From Hydrangea macrophylla (Eukaryota; Streptophyta; Magnoliopsida; Cornales; Hydrangeaceae): DNA of 64,000 nucleotides. The stretch is from the NCBI GenBank assembly GCA_033977485.1, contig CM066995.1, forward strand, positions 50,157,162-50,221,161. The letters run 5' to 3'. The notes under the pieces are model-generated. The model made no database searches and had not been told where the DNA came from. It saw nothing but the letters and a program-made list of their open reading frames with translations. Positions within the stretch are counted from its first letter, which is position 1, and each line of letters opens with the position of its first letter. A program made the translations under genes and the position numbers. Of this stretch, positions 58,119 through 64,000 are shown one piece after another.

Positions 58119-58791
58119 GTTATTGACCATAGAACCGTACAAAACTGGTGGGTAGACCGGTTAAACCGAAAAACTGAAAATCGTTGCCGGTTTTTTAACA
58201 CACCTAGTTCATGAAAATTAGGAAGAAAAAAAAAGAGGGCAAACAAGATATTTTGCCTTTTATCGTTTATTTGGTTAGATTTGATCTCTTACTCTCTCAT
58301 TCCTCTTTTATTTCTTCACATTCAGCCCCCTCTCCAGAGACTCCAAGAGGGCAAGACAGATCAATCTCCCCTGCTCCTCCCGTCGCCTCGTCGGAGCTGC
58401 TGCCTGGAGTAGCGCTGCCACCGCCTAGAGTCGCTGCCCGCCACGAGTGATTTGTTTCATAACTTTATAGTTTATTTTAGATTGTTTTCTTCCATCTCTT
58501 TATTATTGAACTTGAAGTCTTGATTCCTTGAACTATATCTAGTTCTATTGATTCTTGAACTTGAAGTATTGATTGTTCTTAATAAAAGTCTTTTTCATGT
58601 GATATTTATATATGTATATATATATATATTTATTTTATATCAATATTAACTTATATAAATAAATATAAATATTAGGTAATTATGACATCATGGTTCGATT
58701 CTGATTCACCCGATGGTTGAACCACTACCCCATAACTCGGACATTTTTCCAATTCGATAAACAATCCGATTTTCAAAACATTACTTACAAG

Positions 58792-59206
58792 GTCCGCAAC
58801 AACATAAAACTCCAATTGATATATGGGAAGTGTTTAACTTTCTACATCTCTAATCTTTCAAAGCTAAAGATTAAAGCTCTCCTTCCCAAATTTTATGCCA
58901 AATAGTTCCTAAACACATGTGATAACGTGACTATCTTCAATAATGGTGGGAACACTTTAACATTTTTTTAATTAAAATTAAGTGGGCCTACGTACTGAAC
59001 ATATATTTAGGAACCATAATTTAGAATACAAAATTTGAAATTATATCATCAGATTACTCAAAGTTAAAAAGTATCCACCTTAGAGTCCATTTGGCTTTGT
59101 TCATCGAGGCCAACTCGTGGTTTCGAACCGCCATTAGAATGTTAGGCAAAATTGCGATAGTAGTTGCAATTCTAAAAATTTGTGATTAACAAGAAGAGTA
59201 ATATTT
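58792..59206. other. Flank of the hAT element, no gene
   Basis: AT-rich single-copy-looking DNA. The ORF at 58717-58905 crosses the hAT junction and is not called. Confidence 0.4.
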
Positions 59207-59351
59207 GGGGCACTAATAATTTCCACTAACACTTACTAACACACTCTATCTCTCTCCTAGTGGTACTGCGGGGCCCACAATGGGCCCCGCAGTACCACTA
59301 GGAGAGAGATAGAGTGTGTTAGTAAGTGTTAGTGGAAGTTGTTAGTGCCCC
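59207..59351. mobile_element. 145 bp foldback, MITE-like
   Basis: Two 71-bp arms (59207-59277 and 59281-59351) are complementary with only two mismatches around a CAA loop. Ends are GGGGCACTA/TAGTGCCCC and the centre is GGGGCCCA/TGGGCCCC. No clear target duplication was found. Confidence 0.85.
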
Positions 59352-60224
59352 TAGCATTGCCCAAGAAACAGTCCAAGACTACTTTTGGCTGATAGCAACG
59401 CCACTGCGATTGGCACGTCGAGTTTTCCAAAGGACCCTTTCATGGAAAATGAAAAGTTGGACCACCTCATTTAAATGTGTTTCTTTAGTATCTTTACTCT
59501 AATATCTTTACCTTGCCTTGCCTTAGGGCTCTGGCAAATATATCATCGAGATTGATATATCAAAAGATAAAAAAAAACAAAAACAAGTGTGTCCAATTAT
59601 AAAAAAGATATATCAAAAGATTAAAAAAAAAAAAGTGTGTCCAATTATACAAAATACATTACTTTCGTACTAGCTACTACCTTTATATAATACAATATAT
59701 ATATGTGTGTATCTCTCTATGTATATATATTATTTTTTTTAGGGGATTGCTATTCTCACTCTAAAATTGAACTAATGCACTCCATGGTACTACTGACTCA
59801 CCATGTAGTACTATGAAGTCAATGTATTCCATAGAGTGCATTGGATTGAAATGTGGGAGAGGGGCATTGGTTCGAACCGGGCATTGGTCTCGTACGAGGA
59901 TATAAGTGCCAAAGTCCGAGGGAGAGGGGCAAGGTTCGAACCGTGGTATGATCGTGGCATAAAGTCTTTTTACCAACTAGACTAACTCGTTATTCACATA
60001 AATATATATATATATATATATATATCAAGACAAGTGTGTAAACATATGTATATGTACTGATTTACCATAGAAATTAAAACATATTAATTTAATAATAAAA
60101 ATCAAAATGTTATGAACTCAAAAAAATTGTCTTTAAGATATGCCTTAAAATAAAGAGGAAGAAATTTTTTTGGAATTTTTAATATTTATTTTTTTACTTT
60201 AAGAAGGACGAAGTGGTCATTTTA
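59352..60224. other. AT-rich DNA with a small inverted repeat
   Basis: An imperfect dyad AATGCACTCCATGG / CCATAGAGTGCATT lies at 59773-59851. Duplicated AAAAAGTGTGTCCAATTAT occurs near 59585 and 59632, and TA microsatellites lie at 59695-59740 and 60003-60025. No gene. Confidence 0.5.
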
Positions 60225-60400
60225 AAAAAGTTTTAACCATAATATTAACAGTCAAACTACCCGTTAAATAACTGAAGGGAGGTAATTGTTATGTAACAAC
60301 AAACTTAGCTTAAGGGAAGTCAGTGTAATTTCTGAAATTATGAGGGAAGTCTATATTTATGACATACCTCAAGGGAGGTTAGTGTAATATACCCTTTGGA
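60225..60400. repeat. Possible MITE with AAGGGAGGT/AGTGTAAT phrases
   Basis: Three spaced copies of GGGAGGT or GGGAAGT followed by AGTGTAAT or similar, ending GTAATATACCC. It resembles an abundant plant interspersed repeat; ends not proven. Confidence 0.35.
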
Positions 60401-61799
60401 TATATGCATTTTCTCCAAAACTTGTTTGAAGGATACTATAATGTCACACACAAAACCCATAATGGGTGGGGTAAAAGTATGTGACATGCCACCGAAACGT
60501 ATGTCCCACTGTTACTCATATTTTCCAAACGACTGAATACCGAAAGTGTTACCTCATAAAAAATGTTGTATTTCTCAAAATTTACCTTTCTAGCAAATCA
60601 ATTCCTCATTAAGAACATTTTGATAGTATAAATTATTATAATTATAACTAACAAAGTGAGATTAAGTGAAGCGATAAAAATGCAATAGACTTGTAACGAT
60701 AATTGTTAAATTTAAAGACACATTCTATAACATGAAAAATTATTCAAAGTTGAGCTTTATATCGCTAGAAAGATATGGGAATCTAGTTTTCAACACAACA
60801 AATGTAGCACGATTTCGAGTTTTGCTTAAAAAATTATGCTCCCACAGCAAAGGTCAACATCATAAGAAAAATCTGCACCTTCTACACCTCCCATAGCAAT
60901 TTGTACAACCTAAACAACAGTCTTTACAACTTTTTACAGCAGCATGTACAATTTTTCACATTTCCTTAGTATCATAATTATACCGTGACCAATCAAGGCA
61001 TACTCAAGTCAAATACAAGCAAATGCATGTTGTCATGTCATGATAGAAAAGTAGTTTAAAAAAGTTTCAGGATATATTTAGTTTTTTTTTTCAGAGCGAG
61101 AGCAATATTTTATTAAAAGCAGATTTTAATAGAAACTACTATAAGCATATAAAGTGCTGCAAATCTCTCCAACACGAAATTACTCCACCAAAATGTCAGA
61201 TCTGACAAAAAAAAAATTTGGATTTGATGGAGATAACGTTGGATCTAATTGAGTAAATATTTAGATTTGAAAGGACAATGTTGCATCTGCAAAAAGAAAT
61301 AACTGGATCAAACCGTAGCATAAGGAGAAGAAAGAGATCTAAAGTGGAAGCCGAGACGAAACAAAATAAAACACAAAAAAAAAAAAAAAAACTCTCAAAT
61401 AGAGGAACTAAACCCTCCTAAAAAGGGACAACACCCTCCTAAAAAAGAGATAACCAACAAAGCGAGAGACAGAGGCTTTCCTTCCCTCAAAGAGCTATTG
61501 GCGACTAGGGTTTTCAGAGAGAAGTTAGAAATTTTTTAAAAGGGGAAAACAAGTTTGGTTCTAGAGTTTCGGGATATAATTTGTAAAAGGAAGGATAAAC
61601 TACATTGACCTCTATTAGGTTAAATTATTAACGTGACGGCTTTCCTCATATAAAATAAACTGACCCTCGTCAAAGCCAGCCCATTTTGTTTTAGTCAAGT
61701 CGATGTTGCTTTCCCAATATCTCCTCACATTTTCGACATTTCGTAAGAGTATTTTAGCAGTGTTATCGACAATATAAATAGTTGCTAATTTATTGTATC
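60401..61799. other. AT-rich intergenic DNA, no gene
   Basis: No ORF of substance and no recognised repeat. An A-run is at 61377-61391. Confidence 0.4.
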
Positions 61800-61938
61800 T
61801 TTAATTAAAATATAACCTTGTAATAAAAAAAAAGATTGAAATTTTTTTGTAATGCCCCAAGTGGTCCTTAATTAAAATATAACCTTGTAATAAAATAAAA
61901 AAAAGATTAAAAATTTTTTGTAATGCCCCAAGTGGTCC
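61800..61938 (+). repeat. Two ~70 bp tandem units spanning a TRIM edge
   Basis: TTAATTAAAATATAACCTTG, then an A-rich run, then TTTTTGTAATGCCCCAAGTG, occurs twice. The unit includes the first 20 bases of the TRIM LTR plus its left flank, so it was duplicated after TRIM insertion. Confidence 0.75.
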
Positions 61939-62449
61939 ACTTTCCCAATGACTTGACGGGCCAGCCATATTAGCCTTTAAAATGATTAAGCCCAAGTTGT
62001 AGTAGTAGCCCTCTTGGTTCTACATATATCAGACTAACTTTTTATATTCATCCGATGTGCGCCGAGATCTCATAATCTCCTCCACTCAAAGACGTGGCAT
62101 CCTCGTCAGGTTGGCCCAGTTCTCCTCCTTGGCTGGTCGATGTGGAAGCAGATCATTGTTGACCACAGAGTAGCCCATTAGTGTGCATAAAGTATACTAC
62201 CTCGGAGCCTTTACCCCTCTCCGGAGCCTCTACTTGATCCTCTGCCACACCGCCCATGGCGCCCTTATAGAACATTGGTTTGATTTGATATCATTTATAA
62301 CGCCCCAAGTGGTCCACTAGTCCAACAAGACGCACCAGCCACATTGGCCCTTAAAATGCTTAAGCCCAAGTTGTTAGTAGTAGCCCTCTTGGTTCTACGT
62401 ATACCAGACTAATATTTTGTATTTATCTAATGTGGGATGGGATCTCACA
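61919..62449 (-). mobile_element. TRIM (miniature LTR retrotransposon), 531 bp
   Basis: Two direct repeats, 61919-62074 and 62296-62449, share GCCCCAAGTGGTCCAC, TTAAGCCCAAGTTGT, AGTAGTAGCCCTCTTGGTTC and GGGATCTCA-type ends. On the minus strand each is TG...CA-like. A degenerate Met-tRNA primer site (complement of TTGATTTGATATCA, 62281-62294) follows the right-hand LTR, and GAGTGGAGGAGAT, a purine tract, precedes the left-hand LTR. The 221-bp interior is non-coding. No TSD was found; the left edge was rearranged. Confidence 0.65.
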
Positions 62450-62454
62450 ATCCC

Positions 62455-63919
62455 AGTACCCTGAATGGATATCCAATATAGTTAATGTGCCAATGAAGGA
62501 CGGAAGGATTCGAGTATGTGTTGACTTCAGAGATTTGAACAAAGTCAGTCCTAGGACGATTTCCTGCTTCCACATATAGATGTCCTGGTAGATAACATAG
62601 CAGGACACGAGTTGTTATCATTCATGGATGGTTTCTCAGAATACAATATTTTAATGGCGCCTGACGATAGAGAAAAGACCACATTCACAACTCGTTGGGG
62701 GACATATTGCTACCAAGTGATGCCGTTTGGATTAATGAATGCTGGAATGACCTATCAAAGAGCCACAACTACCTTGTTGCATGACATGATTCATAATGAA
62801 GTAGAGGTCTACCTGGATGATATGATTGTTAAATCCAGAGAAAGGAGTGGACATTTGGCAGCCCTCACCAAGTTCTTCGAAAGATTGAGAAAATCTAGGA
62901 TGTGATTGAACCCACAGAAGTGTACTTTTTGAGTCACTACAGGGAAACTGCTAGGCTTCCTTATAACACAAAGGGAAATTGAGGTTGAGCCCACCAAGAT
63001 CAAGACTGTTATGGATATGCCACCATCAAAAAATGAGAAGGAAGTAAAAGGATTTCTGTGATGAATTCAATTCATTAGTCGTTTCATACCTAAGCTCATT
63101 GCAACTTGTAATACGTTTTTTAGCCTTTTGAGGAAAGGAAAGAAGTTCGAATGGAATAGTCAGTGTTAGGAGGCCTTTGACAAATCAAGACCTATCTGTT
63201 AAACCTGCCTGTTCTTTCACCTCCAAAGCATGCGAAACCTTTGCTGTTATACTTATCAGTATCAGAAAACTCTATGGGATGCATGTTAGCCCAAGAATGA
63301 GGTGAAGGGCATGCAGAGAAAGGCATTTTACTATTTGAGTAAGAGGATGACTGGATACAAGTTGAAGTATTCTCCGCTAGAAAAGACATGTTGGGGTTTG
63401 GTTTGGGCTGCTTGTTGTCTAAGGTATTATATGTTGGCCTTTCCTGTTGTTTTAATCTCCTGAACTGATCCTCTAAAGTATCTCTTTGAGAAACCAATAT
63501 TGACCAACAGAATCTCCTGATGGACCTTAATTGATGCTATCTGAGTTTGAGTATTTAGTAGAACATCCGATAAATCTGAAAGATGAAGGAAAATTCATGT
63601 TCCCTGTCAAAGGATTGATGGAGTTAAGAAGATGTGTGGAAGATGTATTTTGATGGAGCTGCAAATCAGAAAGGATATGGAGTAGGGATCATTCTTATAT
63701 CTCCTGAAGGAGCACATATCCCATTTTCTATTAAGCTGAAGTATACCTCCACTAATAACACTAATGATTACGATGCATGTATCTTGGGATTAGAAGCCGC
63801 GTTGAATTTGGAAGTTCAGAAGCTTGATGTATTTGGGGATTCCAATATGATCATATCACAAGTTCAAGGAGACTGGAAAGCTGAAGCCTTATCATGAGTA
63901 TCTTGATTCTCTACTATCT
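62455..63919 (+). pseudogene. pol: Tat-type pol fragment (RT, RNase H, second RNase H)
   Basis: RT begins PMKDGRIRVCVDFRDLNKV; a one-base loss follows near 62560. 62612-62905 then reads LSFMDGFSEYN, TRWGTYCYQVMPFGL, TLLHDMIHNEVEVYLDDMIV (catalytic LDD). RNase H text with stops runs 62906-63480 (KLLGFLITQREIEVEPTKIK, YLSKRMTGYKLKYSPLEKTC). 63634-63897 is the additional RNase H of Tat elements: MYFDGAANQKGYGVGIILIS and LDVFGDSNMIISQVQGDWK. There are multiple stops and shifts. Its left end is cut by the TRIM, and similarity fades after 63919. Confidence 0.85.
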
Positions 63920-64000
63920 TTTTAGAGTGTTTTGGTAATTAAAAATACTAATTTTCGTATTTAAAAAGTCACGAAAAATAAAACAAGATAGAAATTCCTA
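63920..64000. other. Window end, no gene
   Basis: AT-rich sequence without a recognised signal. Confidence 0.4.

Larger units (their letters stand above)
36881..58783. mobile_element. hAT-type non-autonomous DNA element, interrupted by copy B
   Basis: The outermost shell of the nest. An 8-bp duplication CTTACAAG lies at 36873-36880 and 58784-58791. The left end CATGGTTTAGAAAATGGGAC and the right end (complement TAATGTTTTGAAAATCGGAT) are imperfect inverted repeats, and ACCGGTT-rich text lies inside both. Without the 21.1 kb insertion it is about 0.75 kb (36881-36974 plus 58124-58783) with no transposase. An 8-bp TSD with CA.GGTTT-type ends fits hAT. A GC-rich patch at 58320-58450 might be captured sequence; the ORF there has no recognised domain. 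Confidence 0.7.

Noticed and set aside
58211..58450. 79-aa ORF in the hAT element as a host gene fragment
   Set aside because: Low complexity, no domain, no splice context. A captured GC-rich fragment is possible but unsupported.

Overview
This is plant nuclear DNA, most likely from a dicot with a large, repeat-rich genome. Every protein signature I recognise belongs to a plant transposable element: Ty3/gypsy (Tat/Ogre-like, CRM-like and Tekay/Del-like), Ty1/copia, a TRIM, a hAT-type element and Harbinger-like MITEs. I see no convincing host gene, rRNA or tRNA. The species cannot be fixed from the sequence.

Layout. (1) 1-9613: the 3' part of a very long Tat/Ogre-like element. Its internal region carries two decayed antisense genes (DUF7745-like; a spliced plant-mobile-domain gene), then tandem repeats, a polypurine tract and a 3.0 kb 3' LTR. 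(2) 9614-16860: ruins, comprising an antisense Tat-type pol fragment, a degenerate copia element, and a minus-strand LTR with GTCGAC palindromes. (3) 16868-31990: two head-to-tail LTR-like repeats. The first is interrupted by a gag-only element (17185-22373, TSD GAGGG), whose 5' LTR itself holds a 1.3 kb solo LTR (TSD TTACT). The second is interrupted by a gag-only Ogre-like element (23792-31859, TSD GATGT). (4) 31990-36872: AT-rich DNA with tandem repeats and three MITE-like copies. (5) 36881-58783: a four-level nest. A ~0.75 kb hAT-type element (TSD CTTACAAG) holds a second gag-only element in reverse (36975-58118, TSD GTTAT). That holds a CRM-like chromovirus (39201-56470, TSD CGGCG), which holds a nearly intact Tekay/Del-like chromovirus (43157-53641, TSD CAAAT). 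(6) 58784-64000: a 145 bp near-perfect foldback, a TRIM candidate on the minus strand, and a decayed Tat-type pol fragment.

How the parts work together. The Tekay-like element is the youngest and best preserved: 2.2 kb LTRs, G-box and TATA promoter, Met-tRNA primer site, an extra 311-residue acidic ORF before gag, and gag-protease-RT-RNase H-integrase-chromodomain broken by only one stop and one frameshift. The gag-only elements have primer sites, polypurine tracts and TSDs but no pol, so they must have been mobilised in trans. The most novel-looking signals are the extra acidic ORF with a possible subgenomic splice, arrays of CG-centred 10 bp palindromes in several unrelated LTRs, antisense genes sharing promoter motifs with the LTR, and a hairpin module in Ogre-like 3' regions with compensatory base changes.
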